A stretch of DNA of 64,000 bases from Fragilaria crotonensis. Lineage: Eukaryota; Bacillariophyta; Fragilariophyceae; Fragilariales; Fragilariaceae. How positions within the stretch are numbered: position 1 is the first letter of the stretch; every line of letters begins with the position of its first letter. Position numbers and translations under genes: made by a program. The DNA lies in contig JAKSYS010000017.1 of the NCBI GenBank assembly GCA_022925895.1, forward strand, positions 62,001 through 126,000. Reading direction: 5' to 3'. The notes below the pieces were generated by a model that saw nothing but the letters and a program-made list of their open reading frames with translations, was not told the DNA's origin and searched no databases. Of this stretch, positions 1 to 11,451 are shown piece by piece.

Positions 1-1700
1 GAAGTTTCCATTTTCGAATTGATCCTGGATTTCTTTCTTCATGCCCTTCAGAAACTCTTTTCTGTCCTCTTGTTTCATTGCCTCGTGGTAGTAAAGGGTG
101 TCGGGATCCGACACCGCCTTGTAAGCGTATAGTGGATCGTTGTACTCCTGCTCGTCTCCCTCTGGGAACATGGCTCGATAACAGAATATCTCGCCCTCTA
201 CGTCTCCAGAAGTCAGCTCGCCAATCTCGGCGGCCATGATGGTCAGGAGGCTTGTGATGGGTTTTGTCTTTCGACCGGACCTTGTTGTGTGTATCTGGCC
301 CTGCACCTCCGTCGACCTGTTACCACGATTGTCGAGGGGTGCTGCAGGCAATCTGCCCACATCTGCTGCAGCTGGTTCACTTGTTCGAAGTGACTCCGGA
401 GATACCACCCTATCACTCGATGCCCTATCGTTTCGCTTTCGTTTTCTTCTGTTGTTGCACTAGAGACCATTCGGGCTCTGAAGGACTGGCCCGAAAATGC
501 GAACACGCGTTAACAGACCGTTACATGACATATTTCGGATCGTTTGTAGTGTACCTTTCTCTCCCAATTCCTTGAACTTCGATGAGATCGTGCACCATTG
601 TACTCCATGTATGTAGAGGTCTCACGTAGTGCACGATCTCATCGAACTTTTGGGTTTTGGTGAAGTTGATGATTGCTTCCTTCCACGGGGAAGCAAATTA
701 AACATGTGTGTTCGAATTTTTCAGTTAAAAAATGGGATATGTGTCTAATTTCGGGCCAGCCCTTCAGAGCCCGAATGGTCTCTAGTGGTGTGTTGGTTGC
801 TGTTGTTGACTCGCGTCCACTCTCGTGCTCGGATCCGGTTCAGCGCGCTCCATGAGGTTCGAGACGTCAGGGTTTTGCGCCCTGCACTCTGTTCCTTGTG
901 CCTCCCTCTGAGTTCGAAATCCGGTTCTCAGCAACCAATCGGCATGCGTGGTCGTCTTCCTGACGGTGTCAAAGGAGGAATCGAAGGCAACATGGTACTG
1001 TGGGCTTACTAGTCCAGTGGACCTGTCCAGCACCAGTGCGACGTTTCTCCCGTGATGTGGCGACCTGCCAAGGTAGACCCCAAGTTTCGCCCTGTGCTTC
1101 CATTTGTGGAATGGCCGTCTGCTCTGAAGATCGTTGTCCAGAACATACGCCGGGCAGCCGAAAGGCTTCCAATGTTTCGGGTTCGACGACACCTTTGTGT
1201 TCGTAAACAATTCGATCGGTGTTCTCCGTTCGGGGTCCTGCATGCACGGTGTATTGTTTATGGATTCGCCTGCCATCCTGACGGCATACGGCCATAAGTG
1301 CGCCGTAATGTTGTTCGACCATCGCGAGTTGGCGTGAATGAGCATTGCCCTTGCCAATTCCTGCAGTTCGCGAATCCTGCGCTCCGCAATCCCATTCTGG
1401 TGGTGTGCATTGACACCTGCGAAGGTGAGACCTTGCCCGAGTTTCTGGCACTCTTCGGTCCACAGCCTGGCTTTAAAAATACCGTTGTCGGCGTGATAGT
1501 TCAACACTTTGATCCCATGTCGGTGGGAGAAGCTTTCAAACGCTCTTTTACCTTCGACGGTTTCTTCAGCTGATGCCGTTTTCTGTAAATGGACGTATCC
1601 CATTCGGCTATATTGATCGACGATATCGTGGCATATCGGTACCTCTTGGTCGTTAGAAATCCCGTCATCTGCGCTATCAGTCCCGGTGTTGGAGATACCA
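1..1700 (-). mobile_element. Copia-1 (outer Ty1/copia element), 3' portion, split by Copia-2
   Basis: Minus-strand copia pol running off the left edge. Bases 782-1700 encode the integrase core and its C-terminal part: an acidic residue precedes G-I-F-K, then H-H-Q-N-G-I-A-E-R (the E of DDE), then W-K-P-F-G-C-P-A-Y and G-V-Y-L-G-R, the usual copia integrase tail. Bases 1-505 continue towards the start of the reverse transcriptase (motif D-P-D-T-L-Y-Y-H-E-A-M). A 0.3-kb inverted-repeat insertion interrupts it at 459-785. The integrase stops at 1700 and resumes on the other side of Copia-2 at 43685, so this is the older host of the whole stack. It belongs to a different lineage from Copia-2 to -6 (different Gag and protease). 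It is broken by two insertions; otherwise the visible frames are long. Confidence 0.85.
459..785. mobile_element. Putative non-autonomous TIR element (MITE-like) inside Copia-1
   Basis: About 327 bp bounded by inverted repeats of roughly 38 bp: the left arm starts ACTAGAGACCATTCGGGCTC at 459 and the right arm ends with its reverse complement near 785, with about one mismatch. Inside is a second inverted pair of about 18 bp (around 574-592 and 630-650, GTGCACGATCTCATCGAA and its complement), so the centre can fold into a hairpin. No coding capacity. It separates two parts of the Copia-1 pol frame. I could not find a convincing target-site duplication, so the superfamily is unknown; a local inverted duplication is the alternative. 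Confidence 0.5.
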
Positions 1701-1705
1701 GTTGG
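1701..1705. repeat. TSD GTTGG, left copy, of Copia-2
   Basis: GTTGG lies immediately before the 5' LTR of Copia-2 and recurs at 43680-43684 immediately after its 3' LTR. Five base pairs is the normal copia duplication. The flanks on both sides are Copia-1 integrase sequence on the minus strand, which shows that Copia-2 landed in Copia-1. Confidence 0.93.
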
Positions 1706-2117
1706 TGTCAGTGCATTCCTACATTCTTGGATACTGTGCTATTGTTCAACTGCGCACAGTATACCATCTATGGTCGTGTCTTGTATGACGCGCCACTCCG
1801 ACTAGTATAGTTTAAGCTGGTGTACTTCATCGGCACACAACTTCTAACTTAGCTTAAAACTATTACCTCCACTGCATTCTTGCCGGTCTACGATCGTAAG
1901 GGTGAAGAGGTACAGTTATTGCTTCGTCCATTCCAACGACACACGACATCACCATCACCGACATCGACCCCTTTGCGACGCGCACCTCTCAAGTTCGCCA
2001 CGCTCTTGTTCATTGTGTTGTCGTGTTCCCTCTCTTCTGTTCCCGTCGGTTCCGCACTAACCCGACTCCCAAGCGGGTCAAGGTTTGTGGATCTGCCGTA
2101 CTAGAGAGGGTCTCACA
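1706..2117 (+). repeat. 5' LTR of Copia-2
   Basis: 412 bp, begins TGTCAGTGCAT and ends GGTCTCACA, so it has the TG...CA termini of LTRs. It matches 43260-43679 throughout with a handful of substitutions and small indels. The same LTR family, more diverged, flanks Copia-4 and Copia-6. Confidence 0.93.
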
Positions 2118-2131
2118 GGTTATGAGCCCAA
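2118..2131 (+). promoter_or_regulatory. Primer-binding site of Copia-2 (initiator tRNA-Met anticodon type)
   Basis: GGTTATGAGCCCA follows the 5' LTR directly. It is complementary to the anticodon stem-loop of eukaryotic initiator tRNA-Met (GGGCUCAUAACC), not to a tRNA 3' end. Half-tRNA priming from iMet is known for Drosophila copia. The same motif occurs at 4612 (Copia-4) and, in reverse orientation, next to the 5' LTRs of Copia-3, -5 and -6. Confidence 0.75.
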
Positions 2132-2285
2132 AGTCTACGATTGCATTCTGCGCCCACTCCGACAAATCTGGTGTTCCTCCATGTTCTTTGTGTCACACGA
2201 TACCAGGAACCACGTAACCACCTGAGTCAGAACACCTCCTCGGTCAACCATCCGGGACCGCATATTTCCGAAACCTGATATTAAC

Positions 2286-2843
2286 ATGTCGGACGCCGGG
2301 GAGATTCGACACGACGATGACTGTCTCGTTATCAGCGTCGATATTGCGGACTGCCCAATGGCAGAAATCCCACTCACAGAAGTCTTCGATACTTCTACCA
2401 TGACACTTCTTGAGAACTATCATGTAGCAATCCGCAGTCAGTCCTCCATCAACTTGAAGACACCACCTGGCTTTCTGAGGATTTGGTGCCTTTGCTGACG
2501 GATTCCGGATTCAGCATGTATCATGCCCGCGATCGCAACTCCATCATTTCGTTGCGAAAGCCGGCACTTCAACGATTGATTATCCAACGTCTCAAGGATC
2601 GTCCTCGTCCATCGGACGTCGTCTATGTTCCTATTTTGATCCGTTTCATGATGCCCGGGTCGATATCCCCAGGCCCCCAGGCTCCTCTGCGACGTCCAAC
2701 AGCGTACATGAAAGTCGCTCCCGACGTTCTCACGCAGGCCCGCCATCGGTGATTGATACGTCGGTTCAAGTCGAGGTACCAGCTGCTACGGAAGCCTCCA
2801 GGAACGAAGCGATTCCCGCCCCACCAAATGTAAACGTTGATGT
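2286..2843 (+). pseudogene. Gag N-terminal region of Copia-2
   Basis: Starts with ATG and M-S-D-A-G-E, followed by D-D-D-C-L-V-I, D-C-P-M-A-E-I-P-L-T-E and, further on, Y-H-A-R-D-R-N and S-L-R-K-P-A-L-Q-R-L-I. The same N-terminal domain opens the Gag of Copia-3, -4, -5 and -6. It is a non-functional copy in more than one frame; the remainder of Gag lies at 17461 on the far side of Copia-3. Confidence 0.8.
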
Positions 2844-2848
2844 GACTC
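2844..2848. repeat. TSD GACTC, left copy, of Copia-3
   Basis: GACTC directly precedes the Copia-3 LTR and recurs at 17456-17460 directly after its other LTR. Both flanks are Copia-2 Gag sequence. Confidence 0.92.
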
Positions 2849-3297
2849 TGTCAGACCACACTTTCCAGAGCCTTACGTTTACACGTACTCGCCAGGGAGC
2901 AGATTAAACGTAAGGCAGGATGAGGGGCTCGCGTAAGTGACGATGATCAACAATGATCGTCAAAACAAGTCGAAACAAGTAAGAACAAGCGTGTCCGAAC
3001 GTGTTGCGAGTTCGCTAGAAAGTGTTGGTGCTGTAGTGTCAAAGCAACAAATGATCCCTCGTCACCTTTACGATCCCAGACCGGCAAAGATGCGATTGAG
3101 GGTAAATGTTTTAAGCTATGATGAAGTTGTGACCGGAGTGGAAGGGTCCATTCCTTTTTTAGACTAGCCTAGTCCGGTCAGTATAGCAATACGACAGTAC
3201 CATATAGACACGGTACACTGATGATCACAGTATCTCGTACCATACTGTAGTATAGCAATGATGGCTTGAGACAAGCGCGTGAGTAGATGCACTGACA
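2849..3297 (-). repeat. 3' LTR of Copia-3
   Basis: 449 bp; plus-strand form begins TGTCAGACCACAC and ends GCACTGACA. Matches 17007-17455 almost perfectly. Its outer sequence (TGTCAGTGCAT on the element's own strand) is shared with the Copia-2/4/6 LTR family, but the body is different. Confidence 0.93.
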
Positions 3298-3367
3298 CAC
3301 TCCCCCATTGACAGGATCAAAAAGCGGGTCAATGAGCAACAGGAGTGTATCGGAGAAAAAGAAAATG

Positions 3368-4194
3368 TTAGGCGAGCGACGGAGACCATGGGGCGCCGTA
3401 GTGACCCATTAAGCGACGGACATGTCGGTGGTGAAGGGTCGACCCGAGGGACTTAGTAAGGGAATCGGCAGAGTTCACAATCCCAGGGATGTGGGAAAGG
3501 ACGATCTCGCGACGTGCTTTCCATTCTTGGATGGCAAAATGCTGAATGTCAATGTGACGTGACCGGGGAGTCGGGCGACTGGCATTGACCATGAGAATCG
3601 CGGCGGCGTTGTCCTCATACAACATTGTGGGTTCCGATTGTGGGTAGCCGAGTTCGGAGAGAATGGAGCGGAGATACTTCGCAATCTTAGCGGCGTGTAC
3701 GGCAGCGATGAACTCGGCTTCAGTTGAACTGGTAGACACTGTTGACTGGATTTTGGACTTGTATGCGATTGGTCCGCCACAAAACAAAAAGACGAGTCCC
3801 GTGATGGATCGACGGGTGACTAAATCGGTAGCATGGGCGGCATCCACGTAACCAGCAAGTTCAGTTGGGCGTGTAGGTGCAGGAAACACGGGGAGCGATG
3901 GATCCGCGTCGAGGGGTTGGAAGGCGCCGACGGGGAGCGACATCAGACATTTCGGACGCCAGTAATATAAACCCCAACTTTTGGTCATACGTAGGTAGCG
4001 TGCGACACGACGTAAGGCGTCGTAGTGGATTTTCGCCGGGCGATCGGAGAAACGAGCCAAGGTAGTCACCGCATAACCAATATCGGGGCGTGCCACAACG
4101 TACGCGTAGATTAGGGCACCCAAAACGCTACGATAGGAGAAACCGGACGAGGATTCAAGATCAAGTTGCTCGGCAGACCCTGCTATCGGCGCCA
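3368..4194 (-). pseudogene. RNase H region of Copia-3 pol (3' end)
   Basis: Copia-type RT/RNase H C-terminal domain on the minus strand. Visible motifs are G-F-S-Y-R-S-V-L-G-A-L-I-Y, A-R-P-D-I-G-Y, G-Y-V-D-A-A-H-A-T-D (catalytic D), S-S-T-E-A-E-F (catalytic E), Y-E-D-N-A-A-A-I (catalytic D) and R-H-I-D-I-Q-H-F. The frame ends just before the polypurine tract and 3' LTR. Its upstream continuation lies beyond Copia-4, at 11452. Confidence 0.88.
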
Positions 4195-4199
4195 ATTCG
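4195..4199. repeat. TSD ATTCG, left copy, of Copia-4
   Basis: ATTCG before the LTR at 4200 recurs at 11447-11451 after the LTR ending at 11446. Both flanks are Copia-3 pol on the minus strand. Confidence 0.92.
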
Positions 4200-4611
4200 T
4201 GTCAGTGCATATTTCATTCTTGCTACTGTGCAATCGTCTAATCGCGCACAGTCTACTATCTACAGTCGTTGACATGCATGACGCATGTGCAACTCCGACT
4301 AGTTTAGCTTAAGGCCGATGTACTCCATCGGCTCACAACTTTAACTTAGCCTAAAACTATTACCTCCACTGCATTCTTGCCGGTCTACGATCGTAAGGGT
4401 GAAGAGGTACAGTTGTTGCTTCGTCCCCATCTATAACTCACGACATCACTATCACCGACACCCTCGCCACTGCGTACCTCGTCGGATATCGCCGCTCTTC
4501 CGTTCATTGTGCTGTCGTGTTCTCCCTCTTCTGTTTCTGACGGTCTCGCACTAACTCGACTCCCAAGCGAGCCAACGTATGTGAAGCTGCCGTACTAGAG
4601 AGGGTCTCACA
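4200..4611 (+). repeat. 5' LTR of Copia-4
   Basis: 412 bp, TGTCAGTGCATAT to GGTCTCACA; matches 11035-11446 with a few differences. It is the same LTR family as Copia-2 with moderate divergence, so a separate subfamily. Confidence 0.93.
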
Positions 4612-4625
4612 GGTTATGAGCCCAA
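4612..4625 (+). promoter_or_regulatory. Primer-binding site of Copia-4
   Basis: GGTTATGAGCCCA directly follows the LTR, complementary to the initiator tRNA-Met anticodon loop, identical to the Copia-2 site. Confidence 0.73.
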
Positions 4626-7600
4626 ACGTATACGATTGAATTCTGCGCCACTCCGAATAAGTCTGCGTTCTCTCGTGTTCTTTGTGTCGTACGATACCAA
4701 GAACCACGTTACCACTCCGATTCGGAATCATCCATCCAGGACCGCATATTTCTGAAGACCTGATATTAACATGTCAGACGCAGGGGAGCTCCGGCACGAT
4801 GATGACTGTCTCGTTGTCACCATCGACATTGTGGACTGCCCAATGGCGGAAATCCCACTCACAGAAGTCTTCAACGTCCTTACGAAGACACTTCTTGACA
4901 ACTACCACGACGTGATCCGCGATTCGGTCCTCCAACAACTCCAAGATACCACCTGGCTCTCGGAGGATTTGATACCTTTGCTGACGGACTCTGGTTTCGG
5001 CATGTATCACGCCCGTGATCGCAATCACATCATCTCGTTGCGAAAGCCTGCATTGCAGCGCTTGATCAACCAGCGCCTCAAAGATCGCTCGTCCTTCGGA
5101 CCTCGTCCATGTCCCTGTCCTGATCCGTTTTCTTATGTCTGCGATCGACATTCCGAAACCACCAGGATCCTCGGTTGCTTCCGATAGCGTACACGAGAGC
5201 CGTTCCCGGCACTCCCGACGAGGAGGGCCGCCATCGGTAATCGACACATCCGTACATGTCGACACGCCACCTGTTCCCGCTACCACGGAAGAAGATCATC
5301 CCCCGCCAAGTGTCAACGTCGATACTAGCGACGATCCTGTCATCACCGTCCCGACCTTTCGAGGACAACCGGTCGATACCCGACCCACCGGTGGCCACGG
5401 GCCACCAATGGCCGCTGATCGCTTTCAGAGTCCACCCGACGCGGTCCCGCCTCGCCCGTTATTCAATTCCGCAGCGACAAATCGTACGGGAACGTTGACC
5501 CGTACGCCTACTCGCATGCACCCTTTTTCAGCCGAAGTGACCTTCGGTGCCGAATCTTTTGAAGATTACATGTGCCAATTCATGTGTGGCGAGGTAAAGT
5601 TCAAAGACTTCCGAAAAGCGAGCATTCCAAAATTCGATTCGTCCAAAAACGATTCATTCGTTCATTGGTACAAATTATTTTGCTCCACTTGCCTTCAATG
5701 GGGAGTGTGGTGCCCACCATATGAATCGGCACAAGAGGATTCGATTCATGGAAAATGGTGGCTTTGGCTTCCTGCGTCCGTCCGCGAGAAGGACTCATTC
5801 ATGTCGGGGTTAATCTACACCGCCCTCACTCAAGAATCAACCTTCCCGAATGGTTCACGAGAACAGAGCGCCGTTGAAGGCTGCCCTCCCAAGCAGGATA
5901 TCACGTGGTGTATTCATTGTTCCGCCTACATCATCCCCTTCTCCATTCAGTGTTCTCAACTGCTAGCGAAATCCTCGCCAGCGTCGTACCGAACCATTCA
6001 GTTTGTACATCCGTCGGCTTCAAGACTTCATGGTGCGCGAGCGTCAAGCCACTCGCACGTACACCGAATCAGAGGCTCTCGACCTTTCGGTCCGCAATCT
6101 GACGTCCGAATGGCGTCCCGAGATCCGACGTTTAGTCGAACGCGATAAGCGCACTGGACACGATGGTGCGCTTCCGTTCAAACTCTCGTTGGCGCAACTC
6201 GCAACGACGTTCGTCGAGTATGCATCCGAAATCGGCCGCGACCCACCGTCCTCGCAGCAGTCGTCAACGGAAGGACGCCGACGTCCATCATCCGACGCAT
6301 TGAAACCGCGTCGCCTGACTTCTCGTCGTCCATGTCCGAAGCGACCCTCGACGACGAGGAGATCAACCTGATGGTTCGCGCCATTTCCCAGAACCAAGAT
6401 GCATCTTCTGTTTGTCTTGGTTGCCATTTGCCAGGTCATAAATTGGAGGACTGCAATCGCTTCGTTGACTACATTGTCGCCGAAGGGTTGGCACAACGCA
6501 ATCCTCAGCTCAAGGCGCAGATCGCGAACTCGCACAAGCAGTTTCGCAGCCGCCTGAACTCGGCCAATACCCGTGGTCGCCCACCGCCTCCCACCAACCG
6601 GACCATGCGTCGCATCTTGGAACATGAGCCGGCCGGCGTTGAGGTCCCTGCCACCGAAGACAAGGACGACGACGAGGATGAAGACGAATTAGTTGGCTTC
6701 CAACAAAATTCCTCCGCGTCACCGCTGCTGAAGAAGTCGACTTTGAGGCATGTTTCGACGTCCCCAGCACCAACTCCATCACCATCCCTGTCGCTGATGC
6801 AAATCCTGCACTTCCAGCGTCAGAGACAATTCACATCGACGACGTTCTTCCCGAACCTATCCTACTTCGTCGACTGGCTGAAACGTATGATCGCGAACGT
6901 CAACTCTCGTTCGCGCATGCCGACAACGGATCGATGGCATGCACTGCCAACGATCGCAAGCTTCTCTTTGCCTACCGCCCTCTCAGTCGCACCAACGTCC
7001 GCCTCTTTGACGCCGGTCACCATGCGCATCAACCTATCGGTGTCGGCTTCCTGTGCGTGCCGGTTGATAATCGTGGAAATGCCGGAGGCCCATCGTCCGT
7101 ATTCATTCGGACATATTACACTCCCACAATTCCAGGCATCATCATTTCCCATGCAGCTATTTCAAAGCAGCTCGGTACCGATGGCTACCACATGTCAAGC
7201 TTCTCTGAAAACATCGGACACATTCACTTTCCGCACCGCCTTCGTCGCTCGCAAGATATACACATCATCTTGCAACCGACGGCAAGCCGCGGCGGCTTGA
7301 CGTTCACTGAGGCCTTGATTGCCCCGACAGCTGAGGCCCATTTAGCGCCGCTACCATCGGACCAAGTCGTTCGGAAACTGTGCACCGAACATGCACCAGT
7401 CACCGCAGCAACAATTCTTGATCCCATCGATGGTATGACCTGCGATGCCTGTCATTCTCCACCTGCCCCGAATTCTAATGTGCTGCCCGCTTCACCCGAC
7501 GGCAACGCAAGACCTTACGTTTTTGGACAAGGAATGGCTCCGGCGGGTCTCGATTTCATTGTCCCCGTCAATATCGACACAGACCGCTTAAGCCACGAAG

Positions 7601-9217
7601 GCCATCGCTCAGAAGATCTCCTCGCTCAACGTCCAACGATCCTGGACGGTGACGTTCATTTCCCGGAACTCTCTTCGCCTTTATGCACGGATGCATATGC
7701 CGTGCGCTCCCCTGAGTCGTACGGCTCTGCGAATGTTGTGGCACCAACGGCTTGGGCACATCAATTTTCGTCGTCTGTCGGAGATGCATCGTTTTGTAAA
7801 AGGGATGCCGCAATTCCAGATTCCAACCGAACTTGAAGGATGTCCCATCTGTCTTGCTGCCAAACTCCGCAAAGCACCAAAAGGAATCGAAACCACAATG
7901 AGAGCGACAACGTGTAACCAAGGATTGTCGATCGATTTTGGCTTCATGGTCCAGAAGAGCCGGGACTCAGTTCGACACAACACCCTCGTCGGCCTCAACG
8001 GAGAGACTTGTTATGTCCTTCTTACTGATCACTTCAGTGGTCGAATCTTCGGTCGCGCCTTCGCAACGAAAGCACCTCCCATCGATTGGATCAACAGCTG
8101 GCTTGCAAGCAACTCCCCCGCAATGTCCCGACAAGTATGTTCGCATGGATGGAGGTGGTGAGCTCGGAAAGTGCCGCGACATCCATCGCACCTTCGCAAA
8201 CTTTGGATATGCCGTGGAACTGACCGGTCCGGATTCGTCGCATCAGAATGGACCTGGAGAGCGTCCACATCAGACGATCGGCGATGCTCTTCGCACCATG
8301 CTTTCCGGTGCGAATCTCCAGCCCAACTTCTGGCCGTATGCATTCTACCACTACATTCGCTTGTATAACTTCGTCCCCCACGGCGATCGACCTACAAGCC
8401 CATACGAGATGTGTGGTGCCCCTCTCCCAAATCTGGCAAAGCTACGGACCTTTGGATGTCGGATCCACGTTCGTCCAACGACTGCTCGATACGGTCGCGT
8501 CGTTCCGAACTCCCGCCTCGGTATTTTCTCGGGTACTCGCGCTCCCTGAAGGTCATGTATTACTCGACCTTGGCAGCTCGACCGTCAAAACCGCCACCCA
8601 TGCGCGTTTCGACGAGGGCATGAACGATCTAGATGAACCGCCTCCTAATGTGAAGCTCCTCCGGAACCTTGCCGATGACGGCGTCGTCGGTCCGGACCGT
8701 CTGGATCTCCCAGCCTTCAACCTGGAAGTCTCTGATGACCCATTCGAACGCCTTGACGAACTGTCCCCGTCCATCACCTGTGAGCATCCCTGCCTCGGTT
8801 TCGAAATCATGGAGTGTCACATTCGGAGACGAGGGTATGTTTCCGGTGTTGTTGCAAATACCACGGCCTCGCGGATCCGAAATGTTCGCCGTAAATACAT
8901 CGGCGCCTTCGTTGTATCCATTAATGACGTCGCCGTGTTCACTGCGGCATCTATCTTGGACGCACTTCGTGTTGTGGCCGCATCGGACGAGCAAACGTTC
9001 AAGATTGTTTTCGCACCGGACCGATATATCCCAGTTGTCGATCGGCATCTTGACCAGCCGATTCATCTATCTGTGGAACAATTGCGTACAGTCTCTGCCA
9101 TCCGGTCCTCCTCCCCGCAACCGAACCTGCCTGACGGCGGTATCGCATGCAACGAAGACAGCACCATCGATGATGACCATGTTCAGTTGCTCCTTCGCTC
9201 CCTGAATACAACGACGC

Positions 9218-10969
9218 ATGGGACTCCGGAAGAACAAAGCCTCGGGAGCTTCACTCGACGTAAGCTCCGACGCCTCCCAAACTGGAAAGAATGGCAAGAC
9301 GCCGAATTCAAGCAGCTTGATTCGATGGCCAAACAAGAAATGTATGGCGCCCCTGTTCCTGCTCCCAGAGATGCTATTGTGCTCCGGCAACATTGGAACT
9401 ACGCCATCAAAGGCGACGGTTCTCGGAAAGCAAGAAACTGCTGCGATGGATCCCCGCGCAGCTCCACAGCTCAAGTTGGCTAACACCTATTCTAGCTGCA
9501 TCGAACAACCTTGTATGCGCCTTTTCTTTGCTCTGTGTGCTCATGAGGGTTATGTCAGTCTGAAAGTGGACGCGACGAACGCGTATGCGAACTCGCCGCC
9601 ACCAAATCAGCCCACGTTCGTGGTCATCGATGATCAATACGCCGACTGGTATCTCGCTCGTCACGGTACGGTCGTCTCTCGAGAAATGGTGCTCCCTGTT
9701 CAACATGCTCTCCAAGGCCATCCAGAATCCGGAGCGCTTTGGGAAAAGTTCGTGAACTCTGTCATCGCTCGTCACGGTTTCACTTCGACCACCCACGAGC
9801 GCAGTCTCTATCAAGGAACTTACAAGGGACACCGAATGCTTATATGTCGCCAAGTTGACGATATGGCCATCGGATGTGTGAACGTTGACGCCATCAAAGA
9901 CCTTGTTCGTGTCATTTGCGCCGAAGACGGCATCGATCTCCGCGACGAAGGTATCCTGAATTCGTTCAATGGTGTCGACGTCGACCAACGCGACCGATAC
10001 ATCAAGATCACGTGTGAAACATACATTGATAAATTGCTGGCGCACTATGGTTGGTCGTCATCCGGATCACGAGAGACGGACGAGAAACCCATCGAGCCAC
10101 TTGCCGCATCGACAACACAACAAATGTTTGACGACTACGCTAATGCACCTCGTGACGGAACCGCAGAATATTATGATCTTGAAACGGCTGCTGGGTTTTC
10201 GTATCGAAGTGTCTTGGGAGCGTTGATTTACGCCTATGTGGTTGCTCGACCGGACATCGGATACGCGGTCACGACACTTGCCCGTTTCTCCGATCACCCG
10301 GCAAAGGTGCACTACGACGCATTACGTCGTGTCGCACGGTACCTACGAATGACGAAAAATTGGGGTTTGTTCTATTGGAGAAACGTGCTTCTCTCATCAC
10401 TTCCGCCTGGCGACTTCAAGATTCTCATTCCGGACTCGTCCCTCCCTGATTTCCCGCAAGTTCAATCCTCGACCGAACTTGCTGGTTACGTCGACGCAGC
10501 CCATGCAACGGACCTTGTCACGCGTCGTTCTATTACCGGGCTCGTCTTCATGTTCTGCGGTGGCCCTCTGGCTTACAAGTCAAAGATTCAATCGACCGTT
10601 TCCACAAGCTCCACCGAAGCAGAGTTCCTTGCAGCTGTCCATGCCGCCAAGATTGCCAAGTACCTCCGATCGATCCTTTCAGAACTTGGGTACGCACAAC
10701 TCGGCCCAACTACGTTGTTCGAAGACAACGCTGCCGCCATCTTGATGGTTAATGCGAGTCGTCCCACGCCGCGCGCTCGTCATATCGACATCCAGCATTT
10801 TGCCCTCCAAGAATGGAAGGCAGCGAATGAGATTGTTCTTTCTCACATTCCTGGTGTCGTCAACTCCGCGGATTCCCTGACGAAATCGCTTGGGCCCACG
10901 CTTCATCATCGTCATGTTCGCCGCCTCATGGGTCACTATGGTGCCCCGTGGATACCCCCGGCCCCCTGA
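9218..10969 (+). pseudogene. RT and RNase H region of Copia-4 pol
   Basis: The longest open stretch of Copia-4, carrying the second half of pol. RT motifs: D-A-T-N-A-Y-A-N-S-P-P, L-Q-G-H-P-E-S-G-A-L-W-E and the catalytic Q-V-D-D box. RNase H motifs: G-Y-V-D-A-A-H, S-S-T-E-A-E-F, F-E-D-N-A-A-A-I. It runs to the natural end of pol, 65 bp before the 3' LTR. As part of a broken element it is not expected to be functional. Confidence 0.85.
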
Positions 10970-11034
10970 AGTTCTTATCCTTCAAGATACACTTCTGTTG
11001 CTCATTGCATGCTATGGCTTACAATGGGGGAGTG

Positions 11035-11446
11035 TGTCAGTGCATATTTCATTCTTGCTACTGTGCAATCGTCTAATCGCGCACAGTCTACTATCTACAG
11101 TCGTTGACATGCATGACGCATGTGCAACTCCGACTAGTTTAGCTTAAGGCCGATGTACTCCATCGGCTCACAACTTTAACTTAGCCTAAAACTATTACCT
11201 CCACTGCATTCTTGCCGGTCTACAAACGTAAGGGTGAAGAGGTACAGTTGTTGCTTCGTCCCCATCTATAACTCACGACATCACTATCACCGACACCCTC
11301 GCCACTGCGTACCTCGTCGGATATCGCCGCTCTTCCGTTCATTGTGCTGTCGTGTTCTCCCTCTTCTGTTTCTGACGGTCTCGCACTAACTCGACTCCCA
11401 AGCGAGCCAACGTATGTGAAGCTGCCGTACTAGAGAGGGTCTCACA
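11035..11446 (+). repeat. 3' LTR of Copia-4
   Basis: 412 bp copy of 4200-4611, preceded by the purine tract AATGGGGGAGTG. It is followed by the second ATTCG at 11447-11451. Confidence 0.93.
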
Positions 11447-11451
11447 ATTCG

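Larger units (their letters stand above)
4200..11446 (+). mobile_element. Copia-4: Ty1/copia retrotransposon inside Copia-3
   Basis: Full-length 7.25-kb element with 412-bp LTRs at 4200-4611 and 11035-11446 that differ at only a few positions, flanked by ATTCG. Parts: primer site at 4612; Gag from the ATG at 4771, with a CCHC knuckle (C-L-G-C-H-x4-G-H-x4-C) near 6415; protease near 6920-6950; integrase 7720-8520 with the H-H-C-C zinc region and D-G-G-G-E-L/G-P-G-E-R core; PDZ-like module 8773-9040; RT 9290-10100 (Q-V-D-D-M-A); RNase H 10190-10960; polypurine tract AATGGGGGAGTG at 11023-11034. Structurally complete at both ends, but coding is broken, about eight lesions. Young by LTR similarity, and younger than Copia-3. 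Confidence 0.93.

Noticed and set aside
459-785. Target-site duplication for the inverted-repeat insertion
   Set aside because: TTGTTG-type strings occur on both sides but not adjacent to the ends; no exact duplication could be defined.
2118-2131. Possible tRNA-Met gene fragments at the GGTTATGAGCCCA sites
   Set aside because: Only the anticodon-arm complement is present, always next to a 5' LTR; these are primer-binding sites.
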